DNA of 64,000 bases from Opitutaceae bacterium (lineage in GTDB: Bacteria > Verrucomicrobiota > Verrucomicrobiia > Opitutales > Opitutaceae). Both the position numbers and the translations under genes were made by a program. Of this stretch, positions 33,729-42,891 are shown one piece after another (within the stretch, counting starts at the first letter, position 1; every line of letters starts with the position of its first letter). Below the pieces are notes generated by a model that saw only the letters and a list, made by a program, of their open reading frames with translations, was not told the origin of the DNA and searched no databases. The stretch lies in the NCBI GenBank assembly GCA_016795545.1, contig JAEUGX010000050.1:19402-83401 (forward strand). Reading direction: 5' to 3'.

Positions 33729-35273
33729 ATGAACAAACGATCCCCCTGCTTGTTGGTTGACTCACCGGCCGTGCGGCCTCGTCCGCTCCGGGCGGGAGCC
33801 GCTTTGCTCGTCCTCCTGCTGGCCATGCCGGCGTTGGCCTGGGCGGAGGCGGTGACGATCGGCGCACGCCTGGAACTGCTGGTTGATGACCAGCTGATTG
33901 CGGCCATGCCGGGCGTGCGCCTGAAGCTGCACGAGCCCCGGTCGCGGGGAACCGTGCTGACGTTCGACCGGCCCTGGGAGGGCAACGTGAGCGGCTCCGG
34001 GACCGTGTTCCGGGACGGCGACCTCTACCGGATGTATTACCGGGCGGGCAGCGCACCGGAGCTCGCGCGGGCGGCGAGCCTGCAGCCGGGGGAGACCCTG
34101 GTGCCGGCGCATCCGGAGTTCACGTGTTATGCGGAGAGCAAGGACGGCATCACCTGGACCAAGCCGGCCCTGGGCCTGTTCGAGTTCGGCGGCTCCAAGG
34201 AGAACAACATTGTGTGGGCCGGCGAGGCGTCGCACAATTTCTCGCCCTTTCGCGACGACAACCCCGAAACGCCGCCCGAGGAGCGCTACAAGGCGGTCGG
34301 CAACACGCGCGACCACCTGAACAAGAAGTATGCGCTGATGGGGTTCGTATCGCCCGACGGCAAGCGCTGGCGGACGGTGCGCGAGAAGCCGATCATCTCG
34401 GACGGGCGCTTTGATTCGTTGAACGTGGTTTTCTGGGATGCCATACGGCGCCAGTACACGGCCATCTACCGCACCCCGTATCCGGAGCGCAGCGGGACGA
34501 CCGCCTACATCGCGCGCTCGATCAAGTTCAGCCGCTCCAAGGATTTTCTCGAATGGGAACCGGGTCGGGTGGTCGATTTCGGGGACGCCCCCGTCGCGCA
34601 CATCTACACCAACGCTACGGTCCCGTATTTCCGCGCTCCCCACCATTACCTGGCGCTGCCGCGGCGCTTCCACCCCTGGCGGACGTATTTCGAGGACTTC
34701 GAGCAGGAGCATCCGGGAGTGTCCGACGCGATCTTCATGAGCAGCCGCGACGGCGTCCGCTGGCACCGCTTCGAAGACGCCTTCATCCGGCCGGGGCGCG
34801 ACGAGCGCGCCTGGGTCCACCGGTCCAACGAGCCGTTCACGGGCATCGTGCCGACCGGGCCCGATGAGATTTCCATCTACGTGCAGCGCCACTACACCTT
34901 CCCCAGCATCCATGTGGAGCGTTTCACGCTGCGGACGGACGGGTTCGTCTCGGCGCATGCCGGCAGCGCCGGCGGCGAGCTTACGACGAAGCCGCTCGTC
35001 TTCGCCGGCAGCCGGCTGGTGCTCAACTACGCCACCGCGGCCGGCGGCAGCATCCGCCTGGAGATCCAGGACGAGGCGGGGCGCCCGCTTCCGGGCTACG
35101 CCCTGGAAGAGTCGCCGCTCCTCTTCGGCGACCAGGTGGAGGCGGCGGTGAAGTGGAAGAACGACCGCGGTTACTCGGGAGCCACCACCCGCCTGGAGAG
35201 CCTGGCGGGCACACCGGTCCGCCTGCGCTTCGTGCTGCGCGACGCGGATCTCTATTCGTTCCAGTTCCGGTGA
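33729..35273 (+). CDS. Secreted predicted beta-propeller (glycoside-hydrolase-like) protein, paralogue 2
   Basis: A 514-residue protein with a signal peptide (AALLVLLLAMPALAWAEA). It shares order and motifs with the 547-residue protein at 30720: a DGDLYRMYYR segment, CYAESKDGITWTKPALG followed by E/F-x-GS-x-ENN, and later VSPDGKRW and SSRDGVRWHRFEDAF. These are propeller-blade signatures seen in several glycosidase clans. The two are probably ancient duplicates. It is the first gene of an operon with almost no gaps to 44276. Catalytic residues cannot be assigned from sequence alone. Confidence 0.75.
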   Translation: MNKRSPCLLVDSPAVRPRPLRAGAALLVLLLAMPALAWAEAVTIGARLELLVDDQLIAAMPGVRLKLHEPRSRGTVLTFDRPWEGNVSGSGTVFRDGDLYRMYYRAGSAPELARAASLQPGETLVPAHPEFTCYAESKDGITWTKPALGLFEFGGSKENNIVWAGEASHNFSPFRDDNPETPPEERYKAVGNTRDHLNKKYALMGFVSPDGKRWRTVREKPIISDGRFDSLNVVFWDAIRRQYTAIYRTPYPERSGTTAYIARSIKFSRSKDFLEWEPGRVVDFGDAPVAHIYTNATVPYFRAPHHYLALPRRFHPWRTYFEDFEQEHPGVSDAIFMSSRDGVRWHRFEDAFIRPGRDERAWVHRSNEPFTGIVPTGPDEISIYVQRHYTFPSIHVERFTLRTDGFVSAHAGSAGGELTTKPLVFAGSRLVLNYATAAGGSIRLEIQDEAGRPLPGYALEESPLLFGDQVEAAVKWKNDRGYSGATTRLESLAGTPVRLRFVLRDADLYSFQFR

Positions 35274-35734
35274 CCGAGAACGCTGAAGATCGTCTGGTGC
35301 GCCTGGGTGTCGCCCTGCCGCCTCCGCCCTCGCCCGCGGCCAATTACCTCCCCGCGGTCATGTGCGGAAACCTGCTTTTCCTGTCCGGCCATGGCTCGCG
35401 CGGGCCCGACGGCTCGCCGCTGGTCGGGCAGGTGGGCGGGACCGTGACCGTCGAGCAGGCTTACGGGCATGCGCGTGCCGCGGGCCTGCGGCTCCTGGCC
35501 AGTGCCCGGCACCGGCTCGGTTCGCTCGGGCGGGTCCGCCGGGTGGTCAAGGTGACCGGATACGTCAACGCGGCACCCGGGTTCCGGGCGCACTCGCAGG
35601 TCGTGAACGGCTGCTCCGATCTGCTGGTCGAGGTCTTTGGTCCCGTGGGCCGGCATGCCCGCGCGGCAGTGGGAGTGGACAGCCTGCCGGACGAGGTGGC
35701 GGTTGAAATCGAGGCCGTGCTGGAAGTCCAATGA
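35270..35734 (+). CDS. RidA family protein (YjgF/YER057c/UK114)
   Basis: RidA proteins hydrolyse reactive enamine/imine intermediates from amino-acid metabolism; related subgroups act in dedicated catabolic pathways. The 154-residue product reads RLVRLGVALPPPPSPAANYL, then a LLFLSGHGSRGPDG strand, and ends in a trimer-interface region (ARAAVGVDSLPDEVAVEIEA) where most RidA proteins have R-x-A-V/T-x-V-x-x-L-P. The GTG start at 35270 overlaps the previous stop (GTGA). The ~154-residue length and the DEDRL-like N-terminus place it in the longer RidA subgroup rather than the 128-residue housekeeping type. Confidence 0.88.
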   Translation: MTENAEDRLVRLGVALPPPPSPAANYLPAVMCGNLLFLSGHGSRGPDGSPLVGQVGGTVTVEQAYGHARAAGLRLLASARHRLGSLGRVRRVVKVTGYVNAAPGFRAHSQVVNGCSDLLVEVFGPVGRHARAAVGVDSLPDEVAVEIEAVLEVQ

Positions 35735-37185
35735 AGGAGATCAAAGCAGTGGTACAGCCGGCGGGAAAGGAAACGGAACGGAATCTTATGCGTGAGATGA
35801 GTTTTGCCGTCGGCTCCGGGCCGGCGTACGACGTGTTGGTCATGGGCGGAGGGGTCTCCGGCAGCGTGGCGGCGATTGCGGCCGCCCGCGCCGGCGCCAG
35901 GGTCTTGTTGGTCGAGGAGCAGGGCTTCCTGGGGGGCTCCCTGACGGCCATGGGGGTGGGGCCGATGATGAGTTTCCACAATCCCGCGGGCGAGCAGGTG
36001 GTGAAGGGGATCCCCGACGAGATCATCGAGCGCCTCAAGGCGCGCGGTGCCAGCCTCGGGCACATACCCGACACCACCACGTATTGCAGCACGGTGACGC
36101 CTTTCGACAGCGAGGAGCTCAAGATCGAACTGGAGAACATGCTGGTCGAGGCCGGCGGGCAGGTGCTCTACCACACGCAGCTGGCGGCGGTGGAGACCGG
36201 GCCGGACGGTATTGCGCGGGCGGTGGTGTGCAACAAGGCCGGGCTGACCGCGTTTACGGCGCGGGTCTTCATCGACAGCACGGGCGACGGGGATTTGGCG
36301 GTGCGCGCGGGCGCGGCGTTCCAGAGCGGGCGGGCGGACGACGGCGCCGTGCAGCCGATGACGATGAATCTGAAGCTGGCCAATGTCGACACGGCGGCCA
36401 TCCGCCGGTACGCCATCGAGCATCCGGACGATTTTCTCTGGCATGAGTCGGGCGGGGGCGCCGCCGAGGGCATCGCGCGGCTCCGGCGTTCGCCGCGCAT
36501 CAGCCTGGCGGGGTTCCTGGGGGCCTGGCGGGCGGCGCGGGAGCGCGGCGAGGTCGACGTGCCGCGCGAGCAGGTGCTTTTTTTCGAGACGGCGGTTTCC
36601 GGCGTGGTGATCGTCAACACCTCCCGAGTGACGGGCCTGAACGCCACGGATCCCTTCCAGCTGAGCCAGGCCGAGGGCATCGGCCGGCGGCAATGCGGGC
36701 AGATCCTAAACTTCCTCCGTCGCCACGCGGTCGGCTTCGCGCAGGCGGTGCGCATGGACACGGCGGCGAAGATCGGGGTGCGGGAGACGCGGCACATCGC
36801 CGGGCGGTACACGATCACGCGCGAGGACATCCTCCACGCGCGGCCGTTCGCGGACACCATCGCGCTGGGCGGTTATCCCATCGACATTCACACGCCGGAC
36901 GAGGCGGGAACGGACACCACGCACCTGCGTCCGGACATCATGTACCAGATCCCGCTGCGCAGCCTGTTGGTCGAGCGGCCGGCGAACCTCGTGGTGGTGG
37001 GGCGTTGCATCAGCGCGACGCACGAGGCGGCGGCGGCGTTCCGGGTCACCCCGATCGCGATGGCCATCGGGCAGGGCGGGGGTGTGCTCGCGGCGGAGGC
37101 GGTCCGGCTCGGCGTGCCTCCCGGGGAGGTGCCCTACGCGGCCGTGCGCGCGCGGCTGCTCGAGCAGAATGCGCGCTTGCCTTGA
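35731..37185 (+). CDS. FAD-dependent oxidoreductase (FAD_oxidored family)
   Basis: A 484-residue flavoprotein. The dinucleotide-binding motif is YDVLVMGGGVSGSVAAIAAA, followed by the LLVEEQGFLGGSLTAMG segment. FIDSTGDGDLAVRAGA matches the FAD_oxidored (PF12831-type) signature found in many Planctomycetes/Verrucomicrobia sugar loci. The late section has RETRHIAGRYTITREDIL and VVVGRCISATHEAAAAFR, also typical. It probably oxidises a hydroxyl or amine group of the operon's substrate. No signal peptide is seen, so it is likely cytoplasmic. ATGA overlap with the RidA gene fits joint function: an imine product of oxidation could be hydrolysed by RidA. Confidence 0.88.
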   Translation: MKEIKAVVQPAGKETERNLMREMSFAVGSGPAYDVLVMGGGVSGSVAAIAAARAGARVLLVEEQGFLGGSLTAMGVGPMMSFHNPAGEQVVKGIPDEIIERLKARGASLGHIPDTTTYCSTVTPFDSEELKIELENMLVEAGGQVLYHTQLAAVETGPDGIARAVVCNKAGLTAFTARVFIDSTGDGDLAVRAGAAFQSGRADDGAVQPMTMNLKLANVDTAAIRRYAIEHPDDFLWHESGGGAAEGIARLRRSPRISLAGFLGAWRAARERGEVDVPREQVLFFETAVSGVVIVNTSRVTGLNATDPFQLSQAEGIGRRQCGQILNFLRRHAVGFAQAVRMDTAAKIGVRETRHIAGRYTITREDILHARPFADTIALGGYPIDIHTPDEAGTDTTHLRPDIMYQIPLRSLLVERPANLVVVGRCISATHEAAAAFRVTPIAMAIGQGGGVLAAEAVRLGVPPGEVPYAAVRARLLEQNARLP

Positions 37186-37186
37186 A

Positions 37187-38500
37187 ATGACCCGCGCGTT
37201 GGCGCACCTTTCGCCCGCGTTCCCCATGTCCGCCCCGATCCATGCCGCCCCTCCGGGGACCCTGCTCCCGCCGCATTGGCGACGATGGGTGATCGTGGCC
37301 CTGGTCTTCCTGGCGTTCGTGCTCAACTACGTGGATCGGCAGATCGTTTCCGTGCTCAAGCCCACGCTCAAGGCAGAGTTCGCGATCGACGACCGGGGCT
37401 ACGCCCTGCTCGTGAACGTTTTCACCTTCTGCTACGCGAGCACATACGCCGGCGCGGGATGGCTGGCGGACCGTTTCGGGGCCGGGCGGATGATCCTCGG
37501 CGGGCTCATCGCCTGGTCGAGCGCCTGTCTGCTGACCGGATTCAGCCGGACGCTGGGCCAGTTGACCTTCCTCCGCGGCCTGCTGGGGATGAGCGAGACG
37601 GCGTTGTTTCCCTCCCAGCTCCGGGTGGTGACGGAATGGTTCCCGCCGGGGCTGCGCGCCACTGCCAACAGCATCTGCGCCGCCGGCAGCACGCTGGGCG
37701 CGGTGGTGGCGGCGCCGCTGGTGGCCTGGCTGGCGATCAGCCATTCCTGGCAGGCGGCGTTCGTGGTTCCGGGGGCGCTCGGGCTCGTGCTGGCGGCGGT
37801 GTGGTGGGTCGTCTACCGCGCCGCTCCGGCCGGCGCCGACGGTGCGGCGCCCGGAGCCGAGGCGATGCCGGCCTTCACCTGGCCGAAGCTCTGGCGCACA
37901 CGCAGCCTGTGGGGCGTGCTGCTCTGCCGCTTTTTCGGCGACCCGGTGTGGTATTTCTGCCTTTTCTGGATGCCCGGATACCTGCAGGAGCAATCGGGAC
38001 TTACGCTGGCGCAGATCGGGCTGCTCGGCTGGATTCCCTTCCTCGTGGCCGATGTCGGCGGCGTGGGCAGCTCGGTGTTCTCGGACCGGCTGGTCCGGCG
38101 GGGCGCGGCTCCCCTCCGGGCGCGCAAGTACATGCTGGCCGGCGTCTCGCTGCTGACGCCGCTCTGCGTGCTGATACCCCAGCTTTCGCACCCGGCGCCC
38201 GTGCTTGGGCTCTTCAGCGTGGTGGGCATGGTCTGCCTGAGCTGGCTGTTCAACCTCGGGGTGGTCGTGGCCGAGGCTTTCCCGAAGCCGAATGTCGGCA
38301 GCGTCTGGGGAATCGCGGGCGCCTGCGGCGCGGCGGGTGCGATTGTGTTCAACACTTACGTGGGCCAGGTCATGGAGACCCTGGGCCCGGTGCGGGTCTT
38401 TGCCGTCATGGCGCTGCTGCATCCGGTCGCCGCGCTGGTCCTCTGGACGATGGTGCGCAAGGAGCGTCCGGACATCGCCGGCGCGCCGGTTCCGGCCTGA
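37187..38500 (+). CDS. MFS transporter (anion:cation symporter-like)
   Basis: A membrane protein of up to 437 residues with about 12 hydrophobic segments. The first reads VIVALVFLAFVLNYVDRQIVSV, where N-Y-x-D-R-Q is typical of the hexuronate/galactonate (ExuT/DgoT-like) branch. The loop GWLADRFGAGRMILGG is the MFS signature. LRGLLGMSETALFPSQLRVVTEWFPP also fits this branch, whose members usually carry sugar acids. An ATG at 37226 would remove 13 non-hydrophobic residues and is equally possible. It starts one base after the FAD oxidoreductase stop. Confidence 0.9.
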   Translation: MTRALAHLSPAFPMSAPIHAAPPGTLLPPHWRRWVIVALVFLAFVLNYVDRQIVSVLKPTLKAEFAIDDRGYALLVNVFTFCYASTYAGAGWLADRFGAGRMILGGLIAWSSACLLTGFSRTLGQLTFLRGLLGMSETALFPSQLRVVTEWFPPGLRATANSICAAGSTLGAVVAAPLVAWLAISHSWQAAFVVPGALGLVLAAVWWVVYRAAPAGADGAAPGAEAMPAFTWPKLWRTRSLWGVLLCRFFGDPVWYFCLFWMPGYLQEQSGLTLAQIGLLGWIPFLVADVGGVGSSVFSDRLVRRGAAPLRARKYMLAGVSLLTPLCVLIPQLSHPAPVLGLFSVVGMVCLSWLFNLGVVVAEAFPKPNVGSVWGIAGACGAAGAIVFNTYVGQVMETLGPVRVFAVMALLHPVAALVLWTMVRKERPDIAGAPVPA

Positions 38501-38533
38501 AGCCGCCGCGTGCACCCACCCAGGAATCCGGTC

Positions 38534-39922
38534 ATGACGAACCCGCTGCCCTATCCCGCAAAGACGGCCGAACGCTGGACCCGGCGCGAGTTTGCCCGGG
38601 TGCTGGCGTTGACGGCCGGCGCGATGGCGCTGCCTGCGGTGCCGTCCGCTCGGGCCGCCCCCGGGGCACCGGCGGGCCGGGCGCGTCCGCGGGTGGCGAT
38701 CCTCACCACCCGGGTGCAGCGGCAATTCCACTCCCTGCATTTCATCGGCCGTTTGCTCGAGGGCTACGCCTGGCAGGGAGCCTGGCATCGTCCTCCGCTG
38801 GCGTTGGCGAGCCTGTATGTCGACCAGTTTTCGGATGCTGACCTTGCGCGCGACTACGCGCGACGGCACAATGTGGTCATCTATCCCACCGTGGCCGAGG
38901 CGCTGACACTCGGCGGGCCGAGCCTGGCGGTGGACGCGGTCCTGATCATCGGCGAGCACGGCCAGTACCCCGTCAACGAAAAGGGGCAGACGCTCTACCC
39001 GCGGCACCGCTGGTTCAAGGAGGTCGTCCGGGTGTTCGAGGCCAGCGGCCGCGCGGTGCCGGTCTTCAACGACAAGCACCTCTCGACCGATTGGGGGGAG
39101 GCGCGCGCGATGGTGGCGGAGGCGCGCCGGCTGGGCTTCGCCTTCATGGCCGGATCGTCGCTGCCGGTCGCGCGTCGGATCCCCGATCTCGAGCTGCCGC
39201 TCGGCGCCCCGCTGACCGAGAGCGTGTGTGTCTGCTACGGCGGCGTGGACAGCTACGACTTTCACGGCCTGGAGGCGGCGCAGTGCATGTCGGAGCGGCG
39301 GGCCGGCGGCGAGTCCGGCATCAGGCGGGTCCACGCGCTGAAAGGCGAAGCCGCCTGGGAATGGCTGGACCGCCAAGCCGGTACCCGCGAACTCGCGCTG
39401 GCGGCCCTGGCCCGCAGCCACACCACGAGCGCGCCGCATGGGTACACCTACGGGCCAGCCACCTGGGAATGGCTGCGGCGGTGCGGTCCCGACACGGTGC
39501 TCTATCGGGTGGAACACGTGGACGGATTCTTCACGACCCTGCTGCTCCTGCGCAACAACGTCGACGTGGCGGGTCTGGAGCTCAGCCGGTCGCGCCTGAT
39601 CAACTGGCAGAGCCATCCGGTGCGCGATTTCAACTATGCGGGTCGGATGCGTTCCGGCGAGATCGTCTCGTGCAACATGTACCTGTGCATGTCGCCTTGG
39701 CCGTTCGCCACGTCGGTGTCCAATTTCTTCAATCCGCAGATGCACCACGTCGAGCAGATGGTGCTGACCGGACGGGAGCCGTATCCCGTCGAGCGTACGC
39801 TCCTGACGACCGGGATGCTCGCGGCGGGCGTGGATTCCCTCTATCGCGGTGAGCCGGTTGCGACGCCGGACATGGGCGTGGCCTACCTGCCGGCGGCGGC
39901 CTCAACCTACTGGAGGGCGTGA
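38534..39922 (+). CDS. Tat-exported protein of unknown function (paralogue A of tandem pair)
   Basis: A 462-residue protein with a twin-arginine signal (WTRREFARVLALTAGAMALP). The mature part has blocks that recur in proteins of unknown function in Planctomycetes and Verrucomicrobiota: FNDKHLSTDWGEARAMVAEA, FMAGSSLPVARRIPDLELPL, and RRAGGESGIRRVHALKG. The last block, and YRVEHVDGFFTTLLLL, reappear in diverged form in the next gene. The HSLHFIG and HRWFKEVVRVFE segments suggest an alpha/beta fold. I do not know its activity. The Tat signal implies folding, perhaps with cofactor, before export. The stop overlaps the next start by one base. Confidence 0.8.
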   Translation: MTNPLPYPAKTAERWTRREFARVLALTAGAMALPAVPSARAAPGAPAGRARPRVAILTTRVQRQFHSLHFIGRLLEGYAWQGAWHRPPLALASLYVDQFSDADLARDYARRHNVVIYPTVAEALTLGGPSLAVDAVLIIGEHGQYPVNEKGQTLYPRHRWFKEVVRVFEASGRAVPVFNDKHLSTDWGEARAMVAEARRLGFAFMAGSSLPVARRIPDLELPLGAPLTESVCVCYGGVDSYDFHGLEAAQCMSERRAGGESGIRRVHALKGEAAWEWLDRQAGTRELALAALARSHTTSAPHGYTYGPATWEWLRRCGPDTVLYRVEHVDGFFTTLLLLRNNVDVAGLELSRSRLINWQSHPVRDFNYAGRMRSGEIVSCNMYLCMSPWPFATSVSNFFNPQMHHVEQMVLTGREPYPVERTLLTTGMLAAGVDSLYRGEPVATPDMGVAYLPAAASTYWRA

Positions 39923-41034
39923 TGCAGGCATCCGTCGCCAACGGCCGCCGGCTGGCCTTCGTCGTGGAGGAGTTTGGAGTTCCGAGTCCCGCGCAGCAGC
40001 TGCTGGACCGCTTTCTGGTGGGCTACCCCTGGGACGGAGGCTTCCGGCGTTCGCAGGACACCCGGGTGGCGGCGTGGCTCGAGGGCGGCGCGGAGGGTGT
40101 CGGCGAATTGAACCGGCGCGTGCGTGATTTCGGTCTGGAATTGGGCTCCTCGCTGCCGGCGACGGTCGGCGGGGCTGATGCGGTGCTGGTGGTGTGGCGA
40201 GGTTCCGGCGCGGTGGCGAACGAGAACCTGCTCCGCCGGGTGCTCGAAAACGCGCGCCCCGGTGCGGCTTGCTTCGTGCATGGCGTGCTGGCCTCGAACG
40301 GGGAGCGCGCCCGGGCCTGGCTGGACCTGGCCCGGACGCGCGGACTGCGGCTGGTGGCGGGCACGACACTCGGCGTGACGTGGCGGTTGCCTGCGGTCGA
40401 CGTTCCGGCCGACGCCGTGGTCACAGAGGCCCTGGCACTCGTGCAGAATCCCGCGGGCGACTTCGCCGGCCTCGAATGTCTGCTGCCGCGGATCGGGCGC
40501 CGGCGCGGCGGCGAGAGCGGAATCCGCCGGGTGCGGGTGGCCGAGGGAGCCGCCTTCTGGCAGGCGGCGGAGGAGGGCGCGTGGCCGTCCGACCTGCTGG
40601 CCGCGGCGATCGCTCGCTCCGACACGCCGCAGAGCGGCCAAGGGCAGGACTCCCGGCTCTGGGACATCGCGGGCCGCGGGCTGCTGCGCGACCTGGCGCG
40701 GGATCCGCGGGCGCTGCTGCTGGAGCATCATGACGGGCTGCGGGCCGCAGTTCTGGTGCTCGACGGAGTGGTCGACGACTACAATTTCGCGGTGCGCCTG
40801 ACCTCGGCGGAGACGGTCTCCGCGCAGGTCTACCGACCGCGGCCTCCTGGCGAGCACCAGTACTCGGCGTTGGCCGCCCACCTGGAGGACTACCTGAAAG
40901 GTGGCGCCGAGCCCTGGGCTCCGGGGCGGGGAGCGTTGATCGCGGACGTGCTGGCCGCCGCCCAGCTCTCCGCCGCGCGGTCCGGAGAGTGGATCGCACT
41001 GCCTGGGCGGATGGACGAAAACCCGCTCTCGTGA
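39922..41034 (+). CDS. Protein of unknown function (paralogue B, no signal peptide)
   Basis: A 370-residue protein without a signal sequence. It shares with the gene upstream the order of three blocks: a GTTLGVTWRLPAVDVP segment (compare SSLPVARRIPDLELP), RRGGESGIRRVRVAEGAAFW, and LLEHHDGLRAAVLVLDGV (compare YRVEHVDGFFTTLLLL). The two are therefore diverged duplicates, one predicted periplasmic and one cytoplasmic. The ATG at 39922 overlaps the upstream stop (TGATG); a GTG one codon earlier is possible. Function unknown. Confidence 0.75.
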   Translation: MQASVANGRRLAFVVEEFGVPSPAQQLLDRFLVGYPWDGGFRRSQDTRVAAWLEGGAEGVGELNRRVRDFGLELGSSLPATVGGADAVLVVWRGSGAVANENLLRRVLENARPGAACFVHGVLASNGERARAWLDLARTRGLRLVAGTTLGVTWRLPAVDVPADAVVTEALALVQNPAGDFAGLECLLPRIGRRRGGESGIRRVRVAEGAAFWQAAEEGAWPSDLLAAAIARSDTPQSGQGQDSRLWDIAGRGLLRDLARDPRALLLEHHDGLRAAVLVLDGVVDDYNFAVRLTSAETVSAQVYRPRPPGEHQYSALAAHLEDYLKGGAEPWAPGRGALIADVLAAAQLSAARSGEWIALPGRMDENPLS

Positions 41035-41044
41035 GCGTCATTTC

Positions 41045-41848
41045 ATGAAAAAGGCTGCAATCCTACCCCAACGTTCTTTCCCGGCCGGCGGCCAACTGGC
41101 CGAGATGAGCTGGACACAGGTCGCCGCCGTCGGGCGGGACACGCCGATCGTCATTCCGCTCGGCGCCTTCGAGCAGCATGGCGCGCATCTGCCGCTGGCG
41201 ACAGACGCCCTGCTGGTCGGGGAGATTGCGCGGCGCGCGGCGGAGAGCCTGGCGGGCCGAGTGCTCTTCGCTCCGGTGCTCTGGCTCGGAAATTCCCATC
41301 ACCACATCGATTTTCCCGGCACGCTGTCCGCCTCCCCGCGGACGTATCTCGATGCGCTCAACGATCTGGCGGACAATCTCATCGCGCACGGCTTCCGGCG
41401 CGTGGTTTTCCTGAACGGGCACGGGGGCAACGAGGTTCCCGGGAAGCAGGCCCTATTCGAGGCGCGGCAGCGTCACCGGCGGAACCGGCGCCTGCTGCTG
41501 CTGCTGGCGACCTACTGGAACCTGGCCGATCCCGGCGCCCGGTCGCGACTGGGCCTGAAGCAGGAGCACATGCGGCACGCCTGCGAGTGGGAGACGTCGA
41601 TGATGCTCCGGCTCGCTCCACGCCTGGTCAGGAATCATCGCCGGGTGGCGCCGGCGGACCCGGCGGCCGCATTTGAGCCGGCGTTCCGGGCCTGGGTGAT
41701 GCCGGACCGTTCGGCGCGGGGCCATCTGGGCTTTCCCGGAGAGGGTTCGCCGGAAAAGGGCGAGGCGCTCTTCCGGATCTTTGCCGACGGCGTGGTGCGG
41801 CTGCTCGAGCGGGTGATCGCCTGGAACGGCCGGAGCTGGCGGGAATGA
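41045..41848 (+). CDS. Creatininase-family metal-dependent amidohydrolase
   Basis: A 267-residue protein of the creatininase family, whose members hydrolyse creatinine, formamidopyrimidines, mycofactocin precursors or cyclic sugar derivatives. Metal ligands are visible: E43, H45 and D54 in PLGAFEQHGAHLPLATDALL, and the NGHGGNE motif. HHHIDFPGTLS and the CEWETSMMLRLAP segment are family-typical. Creatinine itself is unlikely, since creatinase is absent. One characterised homologue opens an oxidised inositol ring, which would fit the neighbouring oxidoreductase. That is inference only. It lies 10 bp after the previous gene. Confidence 0.88.
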   Translation: MKKAAILPQRSFPAGGQLAEMSWTQVAAVGRDTPIVIPLGAFEQHGAHLPLATDALLVGEIARRAAESLAGRVLFAPVLWLGNSHHHIDFPGTLSASPRTYLDALNDLADNLIAHGFRRVVFLNGHGGNEVPGKQALFEARQRHRRNRRLLLLLATYWNLADPGARSRLGLKQEHMRHACEWETSMMLRLAPRLVRNHRRVAPADPAAAFEPAFRAWVMPDRSARGHLGFPGEGSPEKGEALFRIFADGVVRLLERVIAWNGRSWRE

Positions 41849-42891
41849 ACCTGCGCCCCACCTCGGCCGGCCGAGCGGAATCCGCCCTGGAGGAGCGGAT
41901 CGCCGCGGCGGACGCGCTGCTCCGAGAACAGGTGGCCGGCGGCTCCGCCGAGTCGGCGGCGCTGCTGGTCCAGCAGCGCGCGATGCGTTATGTCCGCCAC
42001 TATGGTGCGGCGGCGCCGGAGCAGCCCTTCCTGATCGCGTCGCTGACCAAGCCCATGACGGCGGCGGCGGTCCTGCGGCTGTGCGACCTGGGCGAGCTGC
42101 GGCTGGCGGATCCGGTGACGCGGTATCTGCCGGAATTCAGGGGCGCGGGCCGGGAAGAGGTCGCGCTGCGGCATCTGCTGACGCACACGTCCGGCCTGCC
42201 GGACATGCTGCCGGAGAACGTCGCGCTGCGTCGCCGCCATGCCTCGATCGACGAATTCGTCGCCGGCGCCTGCCGGGCGAGTCTCCGGTTCGCGCCGGGC
42301 ACCCGGGTGGCCTACCAGAGCATGGGCATCTTGCTGGCGGCGGCTGTGGTCGAGCGCGTGAGCGGGAGCGCCCTGAGGGACTTCCTGCACGAGCAGTTCT
42401 TTCTTCGCCTGCGGATGGCGGACACCTCGCTCGGCCTGGGCGGCCGGCGGGTCGAGGCCATGGTGCGCTGCCAGGTGAGCGAACCGCCGACGGATTGGGA
42501 CTGGAACAGCCCGTATTGGCGCGACTTCGGCGCGCCGTGGGGCGGGGTTCATTCCACGGTGCAGGACCTGGCCCGTTTTTTCGCGCAGTTCACGGGGGCC
42601 GATTCGCCGCTGCGGACGGAAACCTTGCGGGCCATGACTGCCGTGCAGACATCGGGCCTGAACGAGGCATGGGGGCTGGGCTGGGCCCGGCAACCGGGAA
42701 CGTTCGGCCGGGCGTGCTCGCCGCTGGCCTTCGGGCATTTCGGCAACACCGGCACTATCGGCTGGCACGATCCGGAGCATTCGCTGACCTGCCTGCTGCT
42801 GACTTCGGTGCCGGCCACGGACTCGCGCGCGGGCCTGCTCGGGGCGGTGTCGGATATCATCGCCGGCGACCCGCGGCCGAATTCGCCATGA
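41845..42891 (+). CDS. Serine hydrolase of the class C beta-lactamase/esterase family
   Basis: A 348-residue protein with the S-x-x-K nucleophile motif at S66-K69 (IASLTKPMTA), the Y-x-S motif at Y157 (VAYQSMG) and a third-motif-like HFGNTG near the C-terminus. LLTHTSGLPDM is characteristic of the family. Members include penicillin-binding proteins, carboxylesterases and D-aminopeptidases. No signal peptide is evident, so a cytoplasmic esterase or amidase is likelier than a beta-lactamase. ATGA overlaps with both neighbours place it firmly in the operon. Confidence 0.9.
   Translation: MNLRPTSAGRAESALEERIAAADALLREQVAGGSAESAALLVQQRAMRYVRHYGAAAPEQPFLIASLTKPMTAAAVLRLCDLGELRLADPVTRYLPEFRGAGREEVALRHLLTHTSGLPDMLPENVALRRRHASIDEFVAGACRASLRFAPGTRVAYQSMGILLAAAVVERVSGSALRDFLHEQFFLRLRMADTSLGLGGRRVEAMVRCQVSEPPTDWDWNSPYWRDFGAPWGGVHSTVQDLARFFAQFTGADSPLRTETLRAMTAVQTSGLNEAWGLGWARQPGTFGRACSPLAFGHFGNTGTIGWHDPEHSLTCLLLTSVPATDSRAGLLGAVSDIIAGDPRPNSP

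Noticed and set aside
37046..39748. 900-codon minus-strand open frame over the MFS gene and the Tat-exported protein
   Set aside because: Arg/His/Pro-rich shadow with no domain signature; it lies opposite clear membrane-protein codons.
41845..42891. Antibiotic-resistance beta-lactamase
   Set aside because: The S-x-x-K family is broad. There is no signal peptide, and the gene is embedded in a catabolic operon, so an esterase or peptidase role is likelier.
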